Source: an uncultured Eubacteriales bacterium (GTDB lineage: Bacteria; Bacillota; Clostridia; Oscillospirales; Oscillospiraceae). From it: a stretch of DNA of 64,000 bases. This document shows positions 35,076 through 43,102 of this stretch, in pieces. Where the stretch lies: contig URAL01000001.1 in NCBI GenBank assembly GCA_900545805.1, positions 47,321 to 111,320 of the forward strand, written 5' to 3'. Positions within the stretch are counted from its first letter, which is position 1, and the number at the start of each line of letters is the position of its first letter. The notes beneath the pieces are model-generated. The model made no database searches. It was not told the origin of the DNA and was given only the letters and a program-made list of their open reading frames with translations. The position numbers and the translations under genes are program-made.

Positions 35076-35954
35076 ATGAAGTTTAGAAAATTCTTGTGCT
35101 TTGTCCTTATATTTGCTATTATGATGTCACTGGGCGTGACAGCTTTTGCGGATGCACTCTTGCCTGTAATCGAAATCAACGGCTGTGAAGTGCGTAATCT
35201 CAGTATAAGCAGAATAGAACGCGCCGCAAATATTAGCAGAGCCGAAATAATTAATTCCATTGAAAATGATATTAACGTCCTTAACCGTTTCTGCATCCCC
35301 ACTTCAGCTGCTATGGATGTTAGGTATAAAGGCAATCATATTGAGTATATTTTTAACCATCCCGAACTCGATTATTGCTCAACTATTTCTGTAGAGGAAA
35401 ATCCGTGCGGAGATGTTGTATTTTATATTTCCGAGGGTGAATGCAACGATATCCTTGAGTACAAAGCCGATGGGGCAATCTTTCTAGACGGCAAAGAAGT
35501 AGTTATTGAACGTCCTATAGACTTAGATGACTCTGCCATTATTTCTCCGCAGGCAAGATATGAGCAATATTCCGAAAAAAATCTATGTCCAGGCGCAACA
35601 TATTCTAAATCCGGAAGTCCGAAACCATACACTGTAAATGTTGAAAAGCGTTTACTGACACTCGCAACAGACACGATTGCAGCTATGCTCGGTGCCGCAA
35701 TAGGGGGCATTCCGGGCGCGGCGGCAGGCGTAATTTTCGCTGCAATAGCAAGGCAGATAAAGAGTAATGCTCAAGTTTATTGTCCTTCTTCAACCGCAGT
35801 TACATGTGATATTCAAAAATACGAAAAGTCTCCTCAAGACGTACCATTAAAGCGGTATTACAAATACACCGGAACATACTACTCCAGCACTGTCAAAAAC
35901 AATGATACAAAGGCTGGAACAAATGCATATTATTGCGTGAACTATTTTGCATAA
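35076..35954 (+). CDS. Secreted protein with glycine-zipper segment
   Basis: 292 residues, signal peptide cleaved after AFA (about 25). No recognised family. Notable: a hydrophobic stretch AAMLGAAIGGIPGAAAG (about residue 210) with G-x-x-x-G spacing, as in pore-forming peptides and glycine-zipper membrane segments, and several Tyr/Cys-rich motifs in the C-terminal part. RBS AAAGGAG. AT-rich relative to the chromosome. Followed by two small 2-TM proteins; a toxin/immunity arrangement is possible but unsupported by homology. Confidence 0.75.
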   Translation: MKFRKFLCFVLIFAIMMSLGVTAFADALLPVIEINGCEVRNLSISRIERAANISRAEIINSIENDINVLNRFCIPTSAAMDVRYKGNHIEYIFNHPELDYCSTISVEENPCGDVVFYISEGECNDILEYKADGAIFLDGKEVVIERPIDLDDSAIISPQARYEQYSEKNLCPGATYSKSGSPKPYTVNVEKRLLTLATDTIAAMLGAAIGGIPGAAAGVIFAAIARQIKSNAQVYCPSSTAVTCDIQKYEKSPQDVPLKRYYKYTGTYYSSTVKNNDTKAGTNAYYCVNYFA

Positions 35955-35983
35955 CACTACACCGATCCAAAGGGGGCGCTGCC

Positions 35984-36196
35984 ATGAACGCCAAAAAGGT
36001 CGTGAATGACATTATTGCAAGCCTTGTATGCTGCATAGTCTACTATATACTTACATATGTCCCACGCATATTTGACCTCAGCACCACCGCTGCTAAGTCC
36101 TTTGCAGAGTTCACACCTGTGCTCGTACTTATTGCTGCCGGCTTGTGTGTGTCGGCACTTATTAAACTCGGCAAGCAGGATAGGAGCGGCAAATAA
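35984..36196 (+). CDS. Small 2-TM membrane protein, paralog 1
   Basis: 70 residues, start after AGGGGG, two predicted TM helices. Shares the pattern Y-x-x-x-x-V-P-x-x-F-D-L-x-x-T-A-A with the next gene, so the two arose by tandem duplication. Function unknown; might protect against or help export the preceding secreted protein. Confidence 0.7.
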   Translation: MNAKKVVNDIIASLVCCIVYYILTYVPRIFDLSTTAAKSFAEFTPVLVLIAAGLCVSALIKLGKQDRSGK

Positions 36197-36230
36197 GCGG
36201 AACAAACGGACATTATAGGAGGTTTAATGC

Positions 36231-36446
36231 ATGAAACACATTCGCTCATATTTGCAATTGCTGCTATGCGACGGGATCATATGCTTGGTATATTGGGTCA
36301 TCCCGTATGTTTTTGACCTTGGCTGCACTGCCGCAGAGTTTTATCACAAATACATGGATATTCCAATCGGCGCGGCTCTTGCTGCCATTGTATTCAGTAT
36401 TGCTGCACTGATACCGTTTGAGGAAAATATCGAATCTCCCTGCTGA
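36231..36446 (+). CDS. Small 2-TM membrane protein, paralog 2
   Basis: 71 residues, two TM helices, RBS AGGAGG 8 nt upstream. Contains VIPYVFDLGCTAAEF, the counterpart of YVPRIFDLSTTAAKSF in the preceding gene. Last gene before a GC-rich hairpin. Confidence 0.7.
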   Translation: MKHIRSYLQLLLCDGIICLVYWVIPYVFDLGCTAAEFYHKYMDIPIGAALAAIVFSIAALIPFEENIESPC

Positions 36447-36499
36447 GACCGATAATGTGTAGTCTTGCGATTATTCAATTTGATCTTTTGCTTTAATGT

Positions 36500-36530
36500 G
36501 CAGGGCAGGTCTTCCCTGCCCTGCGTGTTT
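36500..36530 (+). terminator. GC-rich hairpin after the 2-TM pair
   Basis: 10-bp stem GCAGGGCAGG/CCTGCCCTGC followed only by GTGTTT; probably a weak terminator. Confidence 0.55.
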
Positions 36531-36545
36531 CGGCAAGCATCACGT
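36523..36545 (+). repeat. Direct repeat, right copy
   Basis: Pairs with 34800-34822. It ends just before the ribosome site AAGGAG of the zinc-ribbon membrane protein gene. Confidence 0.8.
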
Positions 36546-36561
36546 TAAGGAGAACACGGAC

Positions 36562-36837
36562 ATGAAAGATCCTGTAAAGCTTTGCGGAAAGGCGACTGTC
36601 ATAGCAGTCAGTATAATTTTGGCGCTTACCATCATTGGCGGTGCGATCAAGAGCACAGCGGCCTACTACATATGCTACGGCTTAAGCTCCGTCGTTCTTA
36701 TCGCGCTCTGCATCTACGTCATCATCTATTGGAAGTGCCCGTACTGCAAGAAGGGGCTGCCCTTTGCGGTAATGGAGTTCTGCCCCTATTGCGGCAAGCG
36801 CATCCACTATAAGGACGATACAGAGAATAAGGAATAG
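36562..36837 (+). CDS. Membrane protein with C-terminal zinc ribbon
   Basis: 91 residues. Two TM helices (about 8-60), then a treble-clef-like ribbon: CPYCKKG and CPYCGKR. The start at 36562 follows AAGGAG; the longer frame includes the hairpin. Function unknown. The right direct repeat abuts its ribosome site, so an insertion probably separated it from its former upstream DNA. Confidence 0.7.
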   Translation: MKDPVKLCGKATVIAVSIILALTIIGGAIKSTAAYYICYGLSSVVLIALCIYVIIYWKCPYCKKGLPFAVMEFCPYCGKRIHYKDDTENKE

Positions 36838-36905
36838 AGGTTTTCAATATCTTTCCCGTTTTGTTGCCGGCAGGAGGTTCAATAGTTTGCAGACAATACC
36901 TTCGC

Positions 36906-36934
36906 TTGACAACGATGAAAAGCAATGCTAAGCT
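36906..36934 (+). promoter_or_regulatory. Promoter of the PF20097-type gene
   Basis: TTGACA-N17-TAAGCT with TGC before the -10. Confidence 0.65.
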
Positions 36935-36968
36935 GTCAGTATACACAGCATATTAAGGAGGTCACAAA

Positions 36969-37217
36969 ATGGACAAAACCTGCCCCTACTGCGGCGGCGA
37001 GATGCTGCCAGGGTACATGCAAAGCCGCGACGGCGTATGCTGGAGCATGAAAAGAAAGCTCGTCCCGGCGCTCCCCGGCCTTGCGAAGGATGAGCTTTAT
37101 CTATCGGACAGCAGCACAGCTGCCAAGGCGTACAACTGTCCGAAGTGCCGCGTTATACTGATAGACTATGGGGATTATCCTTACGACCATCCGATATTTC
37201 ATTTGGATAATAACTGA
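36969..37217 (+). CDS. Zinc-ribbon protein, PF20097/DUF6487-like
   Basis: 82 residues, soluble. CPYCGGEMLPGYMQSRDGVCW at the N-terminus and CPKCRVILIDYG near the end form two metal-binding knuckles. Members of this small family are common in clostridia but have no known role. RBS AAGGAGG; own promoter and strong terminator. Confidence 0.8.
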   Translation: MDKTCPYCGGEMLPGYMQSRDGVCWSMKRKLVPALPGLAKDELYLSDSSTAAKAYNCPKCRVILIDYGDYPYDHPIFHLDNN

Positions 37218-37232
37218 GAGTATATTATATAG

Positions 37233-37260
37233 AAAAATCGACCCTTTCGGGTCGATTTTT
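37233..37260. terminator. Bidirectional terminator between the zinc-ribbon gene and potD
   Basis: 12-bp stem AAAAATCGACCC/GGGTCGATTTTT with a TTTC loop. Confidence 0.88.
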
Positions 37261-38448
37261 CTATTGCTTCCACTTTTTGCAGCGGTTCGCTATTCGTTTT
37301 TTCTTCCGTACGCTGTGTATGGCAAAGTACGCTGCCAGCAGCACGACGACGGCGCACATGCAGACTATCGCGTAGGTGTCCACGCCGCCCTGAGTTTTGA
37401 CCTGGAGCCAGAGCGAATCGGTGAAACGGCTCGTGTCCTCCGAGAGGTTAATGAACGCTCTGCCGTTTTTGAGCGTCTCCTGCGTGGGGTAGGCGATCTC
37501 GCTTGCGGCAGTGTCGGGGTCCATGTACTGCTTTGCCTCGGATATCGGCGTTGAGTAGCCGAGGTAATCGAGGTTCTCGCCCGATATCTCAGGGTCGCAC
37601 AGGAAGTTTATATACGCCTCGGCCGCCGCCTTGTTCTGGCAGCCCTTCGGGATGCAGGCGGCGTCGATAAAGAGGTTGAAGCCCTCCTTCGGGAAGTAAA
37701 AGCCGAGGTCGGGATTCTCCTGCACCATCAGCAGATAGTCGCCGGCATAGTACGGCGCTATCCACGCCTCCTCGCGCTCCATTGCGGAGAATATCTGATC
37801 CATGACATAGCCCTGTACGAGAGGCTTCTGCTCGATGAGCTTGTATGCCGCAGAGCGCAGCTCGTCCTGATCCTCGGAGTTTATGTCAATACCGAGCAGC
37901 AGCTCGGATATTGCATACGCGTCGCGCGGGTTGTCGAACATGAGTATCTTGCCGGAATACTTATCATTCCACAAAAGATCCCATGAGCCGAGATCAGACT
38001 CGGAAACGTACTTTTTGTTGTAGATAATGCCGACCGTTCCCCATGTGTAGGGCACGGAGTATTTATTCTCCGGGTCGTAGGACGTGTTTTTATACGCATC
38101 GTCTACAAGAGCGTAGTTTGGGATGTTCGAGTAGTCAAGCTCCTCGAGCATGTCTTCTTCGATCAGGCGCGCTATCATATAGTCCGAGGGAATAATTACG
38201 TCATAGCTGCTGCCGCCGGTCTTGAGCTTGGTGTACATGGTCTCGTTCGAGTCGAAGGTCATGTAGTTTACCTTGATGCCGGTTTTCTCGGTGAAGGCCT
38301 TATTGACGTCAATGTATCCGTCGGTGCCGTCGGAGATATACTGTCCCCAGTTGTAGACATTTATGGTAACATCGTCGGCCTTGGCCTGCACGGGGAGCAT
38401 GGTGAATATCACAAGGGCGCACAGCAGCAGCGGTACTATTCTTTTCAT
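37261..38448 (-). CDS. potD: Spermidine/putrescine-binding protein with C-terminal membrane anchor
   Basis: Substrate-binding component of the polyamine ABC importer. 395 residues. Signal peptide cleaved near QAKA/DD; PotD-like core with VYNWGQYISDG at the start, YDVIIPSDYMIARL and VPYTWGTVGIIYNK. There is no lipobox cysteine. Instead a C-terminal TM helix (about 355-378) followed by RKKKR would hold it to the membrane. Last gene of potABCD; overlaps potC by 4 nt. Confidence 0.93.
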   Translation of the reverse strand: MKRIVPLLLCALVIFTMLPVQAKADDVTINVYNWGQYISDGTDGYIDVNKAFTEKTGIKVNYMTFDSNETMYTKLKTGGSSYDVIIPSDYMIARLIEEDMLEELDYSNIPNYALVDDAYKNTSYDPENKYSVPYTWGTVGIIYNKKYVSESDLGSWDLLWNDKYSGKILMFDNPRDAYAISELLLGIDINSEDQDELRSAAYKLIEQKPLVQGYVMDQIFSAMEREEAWIAPYYAGDYLLMVQENPDLGFYFPKEGFNLFIDAACIPKGCQNKAAAEAYINFLCDPEISGENLDYLGYSTPISEAKQYMDPDTAASEIAYPTQETLKNGRAFINLSEDTSRFTDSLWLQVKTQGGVDTYAIVCMCAVVVLLAAYFAIHSVRKKKRIANRCKKWKQ

Positions 38449-39281
38449 GCGCCCACCTTCTTTCCGCGTCGGAACGCACGGCGATTTTCGCGTGAGCGCC
38501 TTGCGTCACGCTCCTGCAGGAGGTTCATAAGAACCATTACGATGAGTATCACGGCAAACAGCAGAGTAAACAGCGCATAGATCTTCGGCTGCAGAGGCTT
38601 TTTTGTGTAGTTATATATCTCGACCGGCAGGGTCACGAAGCGAGGACCGTAAACGAAATAGCTGATTACGAAATCGTCAAGGCTCATGGTAAAGGCCATG
38701 AGCGCGCCGGATACGATGCCCGGCGTTATCTCGTGGATAACGACCTTGTAAAAAGCCTGCCACGGCGTGCAGCCGAGATCGAGCGCCGCCTCGCGCAGAT
38801 TCGGGTCCATCTGCTTGAGCTTCGGCATGACCGAGAGAATGACATACGGCAGATTGAAGGTAATGTGCGCTATGAGCAGCGTCGCAAAGCCGAGGATGTT
38901 GTTTATCTTCAGCATTGTTCCGACAAAGGCAAACAGCAGAGCAAGCGATACGCCGGTTACGATCTCCGGATTAGTCAGCGGAATATTCGTAACTCCCATG
39001 GTGAAGCGGCGAAGGCGCGGCCCCATAGAGTGTATGCCGAGGGCGGCACATGTGCCGAGGATCGTTGCAAATATCGAGGACAAAAGCGCAACGATAACGG
39101 AGTTTAACAGAAGCGGCAGCAAAACGCCGTCGCTAAAAAGCTCGGAGTAGTTATCCAGCGTAAAGCCCTTGAACACCGCGATGTCCATGCCGCTGTTGAA
39201 TGAGCCGACGGCAAGGACGATCATCGGGATATACAGAAACAGCAGGACGATGACGGTAAAGACCTTGTTAAAATTTTTCAC
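38445..39281 (-). CDS. potC: Spermidine/putrescine ABC permease PotC
   Basis: Inner-membrane permease, 278 residues, about six TM helices, with the EAA loop LREAALDLGCTPWQAFYKVVIHEITPGI that contacts PotA. Overlaps potB and potD by 4 nt on each side. Confidence 0.95.
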   Translation of the reverse strand: MKNFNKVFTVIVLLFLYIPMIVLAVGSFNSGMDIAVFKGFTLDNYSELFSDGVLLPLLLNSVIVALLSSIFATILGTCAALGIHSMGPRLRRFTMGVTNIPLTNPEIVTGVSLALLFAFVGTMLKINNILGFATLLIAHITFNLPYVILSVMPKLKQMDPNLREAALDLGCTPWQAFYKVVIHEITPGIVSGALMAFTMSLDDFVISYFVYGPRFVTLPVEIYNYTKKPLQPKIYALFTLLFAVILIVMVLMNLLQERDARRSRENRRAFRRGKKVGA

Positions 39282-40090
39282 AGCGTCACGACCTCCTCTT
39301 CCTCATCGCCGAAGCGGTTCATGACTCCGATGCAGATGAATATCATCACCATCAGGATAAGGCTGAGCGCCGCACCGAGGTTTGGGTTGTACGCCGTTTT
39401 GAACTGGCTTTCTATAACGTCACCGATGAGCGTCGTTCCCGACGAGCCTAGCTTCTGCGAGATATAAAACGTTGAAACGGCGGGCACGAACACCATGGTA
39501 AAGCCCGAAATTATGCCGGGCACGGACAGCGGCAGGATAACGCGCCTGAAAACGTTCACGCCGTTGCAGCCGAGATCCTGCGCAGCCTCGATGAGGCGGC
39601 GGTCGATCTTCATGATGACCGTGTACAGCGGCATTATCATGTACGGCAGATAGTTATACACCATGCCGAGCACGACAGCGCCGTTATTTCGTATAAGAGG
39701 CAGAGGCTGGAGTCCGAGTGAGGTTATGAAATTATTTATGATGCCGGTATCCTCCGTGAGAGCGACCCAGGCGAGGGTGCGCAGAAGGAAGCTTATGCAC
39801 ATCGGCAGCATCACGAGCATATACAGAAAGCGCTGCGTTGTCTCCTTGCAATTTGCGATGAAATACGCCACGGGGTAGCCGATAACGATACAGATAAGCG
39901 AGGATATGAGCGCAAGCCATATGCTTTTTATGAGTATCGGCATATAGTTGCCGAGATTTGCGAGGTTTGCCAGGGTAAACTCACCCGTGGAGGCGTCCGT
40001 GAACGCATAGTAGGCGACTATCGCAAGCGGCACTATCGTAAACAGCGCCATCCACACGAGATATGGGGCTGCGAGAGCTTTATTCTTCAT
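39278..40090 (-). CDS. potB: Spermidine/putrescine ABC permease PotB
   Basis: Permease partner of PotC. 270 residues starting at [14 protein letters not shown]; an upstream in-frame extension lies wholly inside potA and has no ribosome site. EAA loop [23 protein letters not shown]. Overlaps the end of potA by 11 nt, so it is translationally coupled. Confidence 0.94.
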   Translation of the reverse strand: MKNKALAAPYLVWMALFTIVPLAIVAYYAFTDASTGEFTLANLANLGNYMPILIKSIWLALISSLICIVIGYPVAYFIANCKETTQRFLYMLVMLPMCISFLLRTLAWVALTEDTGIINNFITSLGLQPLPLIRNNGAVVLGMVYNYLPYMIMPLYTVIMKIDRRLIEAAQDLGCNGVNVFRRVILPLSVPGIISGFTMVFVPAVSTFYISQKLGSSGTTLIGDVIESQFKTAYNPNLGAALSLILMVMIFICIGVMNRFGDEEEEVVTL

Positions 40091-41246
40091 CTTCGCCGCC
40101 CTCCGAGGCCTCCTCGCTCTCTTCGGTATCTTCCGGGTAGAGCTCGGGGTCGTCCATCTCATCGTACTCGGCGGAATAGGAGCTGTAGTCACCGAACATG
40201 CCGGAATACTCGCTCTTATGCATGATGTGGATATCCTCAGGCTCAAGTCGGATCCCGATATACGAGCCGACCTCGTAGAAATCGGTTGTCTGGATAAGCC
40301 ACTTAAAGCCCTTGAAATCAACTATCGTATCATAATGCACGCCCTTGAACGTCACTGATGTGACCGTGCCGCACAGAAGTCCGTCATCGGGAGCGACAAT
40401 GTCGATATCCTCAGGGCGGATAACGACGTCGACAGGCTCGTTCTTCTCAAAGCCGGAGTCTACGCATTTAAACTTCCTGCCGAAGAATTTGACCAGTCTG
40501 TCTTCAAGCATAACGCCGTCGAGGATGTTGCTTTCGCCGATAAAATCCGCAACGAAGGCGTTTTTCGGCTCGTTATAGATATCCTCTGGCGTGCCGATCT
40601 GCTGGATGCGGCCCTTGTCCATGACAACGACAGTGTCGGACATGGAAAGTGCCTCCTCCTGATCGTGAGTTACATATATAAAAGTGATGCCCATCGCCTG
40701 CTGGATATGCTTGAGCTCGTTCTGCATATCCTTGCGAAGCCGCAGGTCGAGAGCGCCGAGCGGCTCGTCAAGCAGCAGCACCTTAGGGCGGTTGACAAGA
40801 GCGCGCGCAATGGCGACACGCTGCTGCTGGCCGCCGGACAGCTGCGATACCTTACGGTTTTCAAAGCCCTTAAGACTGACGATCTCGAGCATTTCTGTAA
40901 CACGCTCGTCGATCTCCTCCTCAGGAAGCTTTGCAAGACGCAGACCGAAAGCCACGTTTTCATACACATCAAGGTGCGGAAACAGCGCATACTTCTGGAA
41001 TACCGTGTTGACCTTACGTTTGTGAGGCGGGACATCATTTATCCTCACGCCGTCAAAAAGCACGTCGCCGCCGGTGGGCTTTATAAAACCGCCGATGATC
41101 CTGAGCGTTGTGGTCTTGCCGCAGCCGGAGGGGCCTAAAAGCGTGAGGAATTCCTTATCATTAAAATACAGGTTAATATCGTCTAAAACGATCTCGTCGT
41201 CAAACGCCATTTGACAATTCACAAGGCGAATGAGTTCTTTGGACAT
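40080..41246 (-). CDS. potA: Spermidine/putrescine ABC ATPase PotA with acidic tail
   Basis: Energises polyamine import. 388 residues: Walker [14 protein letters not shown], signature [12 protein letters not shown], Walker [12 protein letters not shown], a C-terminal TOBE-type regulatory domain (about 260-350), and an unusual tail of some 30 residues rich in Glu/Asp ([14 protein letters not shown]). The tail could bind polycations, that is, sense polyamine; this is speculation. First gene of the operon, RBS GGGGGAGG. Confidence 0.94.
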   Translation of the reverse strand: MSKELIRLVNCQMAFDDEIVLDDINLYFNDKEFLTLLGPSGCGKTTTLRIIGGFIKPTGGDVLFDGVRINDVPPHKRKVNTVFQKYALFPHLDVYENVAFGLRLAKLPEEEIDERVTEMLEIVSLKGFENRKVSQLSGGQQQRVAIARALVNRPKVLLLDEPLGALDLRLRKDMQNELKHIQQAMGITFIYVTHDQEEALSMSDTVVVMDKGRIQQIGTPEDIYNEPKNAFVADFIGESNILDGVMLEDRLVKFFGRKFKCVDSGFEKNEPVDVVIRPEDIDIVAPDDGLLCGTVTSVTFKGVHYDTIVDFKGFKWLIQTTDFYEVGSYIGIRLEPEDIHIMHKSEYSGMFGDYSSYSAEYDEMDDPELYPEDTEESEEASEGGEDEE

Positions 41247-41285
41247 TTATCCTCCCCCATTTCATAAAATAATGAAAAATATGAG

Positions 41286-41321
41286 AAAGGACACCTCGGA
41301 CCTGCGTCCGGAGTGCCCTTT
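41286..41321 (-). terminator. Long hairpin in the pot leader, attenuator or read-through terminator
   Basis: 16-bp stem with one mismatch and two G-U pairs and a GCAG loop, between the pot promoter and potA. T-tract after it is broken (TTTCTCATATTTTTC). It may end the upstream pseudouridine synthase transcript, attenuate pot, or both. Confidence 0.5.
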
Positions 41322-41332
41322 GCATCGTGAAC

Positions 41333-41361
41333 AATATACATAATATGTCCCGGAAAGTCAA
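41333..41361 (-). promoter_or_regulatory. Sigma-A promoter of potABCD
   Basis: Minus strand TTGACT-N17-TATATT; predicted leader about 80 nt. Confidence 0.7.
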
Positions 41362-41390
41362 CAACTTTCCGTATTTTTTGCGATATTTTT

Positions 41391-42368
41391 TCAAATGCCG
41401 TCAAGACAGGTAACGCCGAAGTATTTTTCCGCAAATTCAACGCCTTCGACGGTGAACGCTTTACCTCTTAAATACTCCAGAATACCGGCATCCGTCGGGA
41501 ATGTAAACTCGAGCTTATATGAGTAAAGTGCCTGCCCCTTTTCGCCGAAGCTTTTGTTGAAGCGCTCGCTGCCGTATTTCCCGTCGCCGAGAAGCGGCAT
41601 ACCGGCGTGAGCCATCTGTGCACGTATCTGATGCGTGCGGCCGGTAAGGAGTCTGCACTCCACAAGCGAGAGCGTGCCCGATGTTTTTATGAGCCTGTAC
41701 TCCGTAACGGCGGTCTTTGCGCCGGGCTCGGGGCGGTTTTTGACATAGACCTGATTTTTGGCCGTGTCCTTGAAAAGATAATTTTCCAGTCTGCCTCGCG
41801 GCTGCCGCGGCTTTCCCTGAACGGCGCAGAGATAGTATTTTTCGATCTCCCTGTCGCGTATCTTGTCATTTAATATTCTCAGCGTCTCGGCGTTTTTCGC
41901 AGCGATCACTATACCGCCCGTGTTGCGGTCTATGCGGTTGCACAGCGCCGGAGCAAAGGAGTTTTCGCCCCTGGGATTCCACTCACCCTTCTGTGCAAGG
42001 TAGGCCTGGATGTTTGCGATGAGCGTGTTATAATCCCAAGCGCCGGCGCTGTGGCACAGCACACCCGGCTTTTTATCGGCAAGCAGAATGTTCTCGTCCT
42101 CATAGACGATATTTATCCTCGGCTTTCCGATCTTGAGATATGCGTTCTCCTCACGCGGCTTTTCAAAAAACTCGTCGTTTATATAAAGGCTGAGCACGTC
42201 GCCCTCGTTAAGGCGCGTATCACGCTTCGCGCCTTTGCCGTTGAGCTTTATGCGCTTTAGCCGTATGTACTTTTGCAGCAGCGTTTCCGGCAGCAGCGGC
42301 ACAGCCTTGCCGACAAAGCGGTCTAGCCGCTGACCTGCGTCGTTTCGCCTTACGGTCAGTTCCTTCAT
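41391..42368 (-). CDS. RluC/RluD-type pseudouridine synthase
   Basis: Converts uridine to pseudouridine in 23S rRNA or tRNA. 325 residues: N-terminal S4 RNA-binding domain (RLDRFVGKAVPLL...RIKLNGKGAKRDTRLNEGDVL, about 12-70), catalytic loop NRIDRNTGGIVI with the essential Asp, and LTGRTHQIRAQMAHAGMPLLGD. No Shine-Dalgarno precedes the ATG, and a -10 box ends 7 nt before it, so the mRNA may be leaderless. Confidence 0.92.
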   Translation of the reverse strand: MKELTVRRNDAGQRLDRFVGKAVPLLPETLLQKYIRLKRIKLNGKGAKRDTRLNEGDVLSLYINDEFFEKPREENAYLKIGKPRINIVYEDENILLADKKPGVLCHSAGAWDYNTLIANIQAYLAQKGEWNPRGENSFAPALCNRIDRNTGGIVIAAKNAETLRILNDKIRDREIEKYYLCAVQGKPRQPRGRLENYLFKDTAKNQVYVKNRPEPGAKTAVTEYRLIKTSGTLSLVECRLLTGRTHQIRAQMAHAGMPLLGDGKYGSERFNKSFGEKGQALYSYKLEFTFPTDAGILEYLRGKAFTVEGVEFAEKYFGVTCLDGI

Positions 42369-42375
42369 ATGTGAT

Positions 42376-42405
42376 ATTATACACGCCGGAAACACAAAAA
42401 ATCAA
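42376..42405 (-). promoter_or_regulatory. Promoter of the pseudouridine synthase, leaderless arrangement
   Basis: Minus strand TTGATT-N18-TATAAT; 7 nt separate the -10 from the ATG at 42368. Confidence 0.6.
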
Positions 42406-42425
42406 GCCCCCGAGAAATCTCGGGG
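42396..42425 (-). terminator. Terminator of the 27-residue peptide gene
   Basis: Stem CCCCGAGA/TCTCGGGG, then GCTTGA and T6 on the minus strand. Confidence 0.75.
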
Positions 42426-42450
42426 ACCTGGCGTTATATTCATTACTCAA

Positions 42451-42534
42451 TTAAGCCTTCTGCATGCCCTTAACGGTCATCCAAACCATTCCGGTGAGAT
42501 ATGCTGCTGTGAAAATACCGATACCTGCTAACAT
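42451..42534 (-). CDS. 27-residue membrane peptide
   Basis: A very short gene with every expected signal: promoter at 42591-42618, ribosome site AAAGGAGC (42544-42550) about 9 nt before the ATG, and a terminator at 42396-42425. The product begins MLAGIGIFTAAYLTGMVW and ends VKGMQKA: one TM helix with a short basic tail. No known family. Monocistronic. Could be a membrane-protein regulator or a type I toxin-like peptide; no antisense RNA is evident. Confidence 0.7.
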   Translation of the reverse strand: MLAGIGIFTAAYLTGMVWMTVKGMQKA

Positions 42535-42590
42535 TGCTGTGTGCTCCTTTCAAATTCGGGCCTTGAGTTTATTTCCTCTTTGCATTTTTC

Positions 42591-42618
42591 ATTATAGTCA
42601 TTTCGCTGAGAAAATCAA
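42591..42618 (-). promoter_or_regulatory. Promoter of the 27-residue peptide gene
   Basis: Minus strand TTGATT-N16-TATAAT; predicted leader about 50 nt. Confidence 0.65.
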
Positions 42619-42647
42619 CTGTTTTTCACAAAAACAAGTTTTGTATT

Positions 42648-42664
42648 TTGTGAAAATTGCACAA
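42648..42664 (-). promoter_or_regulatory. Motif TTGTGCAATTTTCACAA, copy 2
   Basis: Minus-strand reading differs from the 62220 copy only in the two central bases. Lies about 30 nt upstream of the -35 of the peptide gene, an activator-like position. Confidence 0.5.
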
Positions 42665-42909
42665 TGTTTTGCGTTTTGCAGCCGCATTTTTAAAACTTGC
42701 AGAACGGCCTTGCCAAGTGTTTTGCAGTTTGCATAACGCATAGCTTCATTATTCGTTTTACGGCTTTGGCTGTTGGCAAAGACTCATTTTTTGCAAGTTT
42801 ACATGCATGTGTGATGCAAAAGCGGCGGTTATTATGAAAGTCTGCTTGCAATCATCTGCGATTTTGCAGCTGGAAAAACTGCATTTTTGCTTATGGCGTA
42901 AGCCGGCAG

Positions 42910-43065
42910 AGTAAAAACGCAGCGGTCAAAACCGCCGCGTTTATTAAGATGTGTTAAGAATTTCGTTAAAACAGCACAGGCGCGGATAAGCTCCGAGCAA
43001 AAATGTGCGCGGCTTTGCGCCGTACACCTATTGCGGCTTGCATCACGCATCGCCCTGCGATGCAT
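42910..43065 (-). ncRNA. Candidate small structured RNA
   Basis: On the minus strand this span has a TATAAA box near 43075, hairpin GCATCGC-AGG-GCGATGC, two smaller GC-rich stems, and ends in a strong terminator (42913-42942: AAACGC-A-GCGGT paired with ACCGC-C-GCGTTT, then T5). No match to a known RNA family from memory. Low confidence without conservation data. Confidence 0.3.
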
Positions 43066-43102
43066 TTTCCGCTTTTATAGCCGACGGGATGCTTTTTAAT
43101 GC

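Noticed and set aside
42832..43065. 77-codon minus-strand frame
   Set aside because: Starts within a hairpin (GCATCGC/GCGATGC), crosses a strong terminator and lacks a ribosome site; a structured RNA is the better reading.
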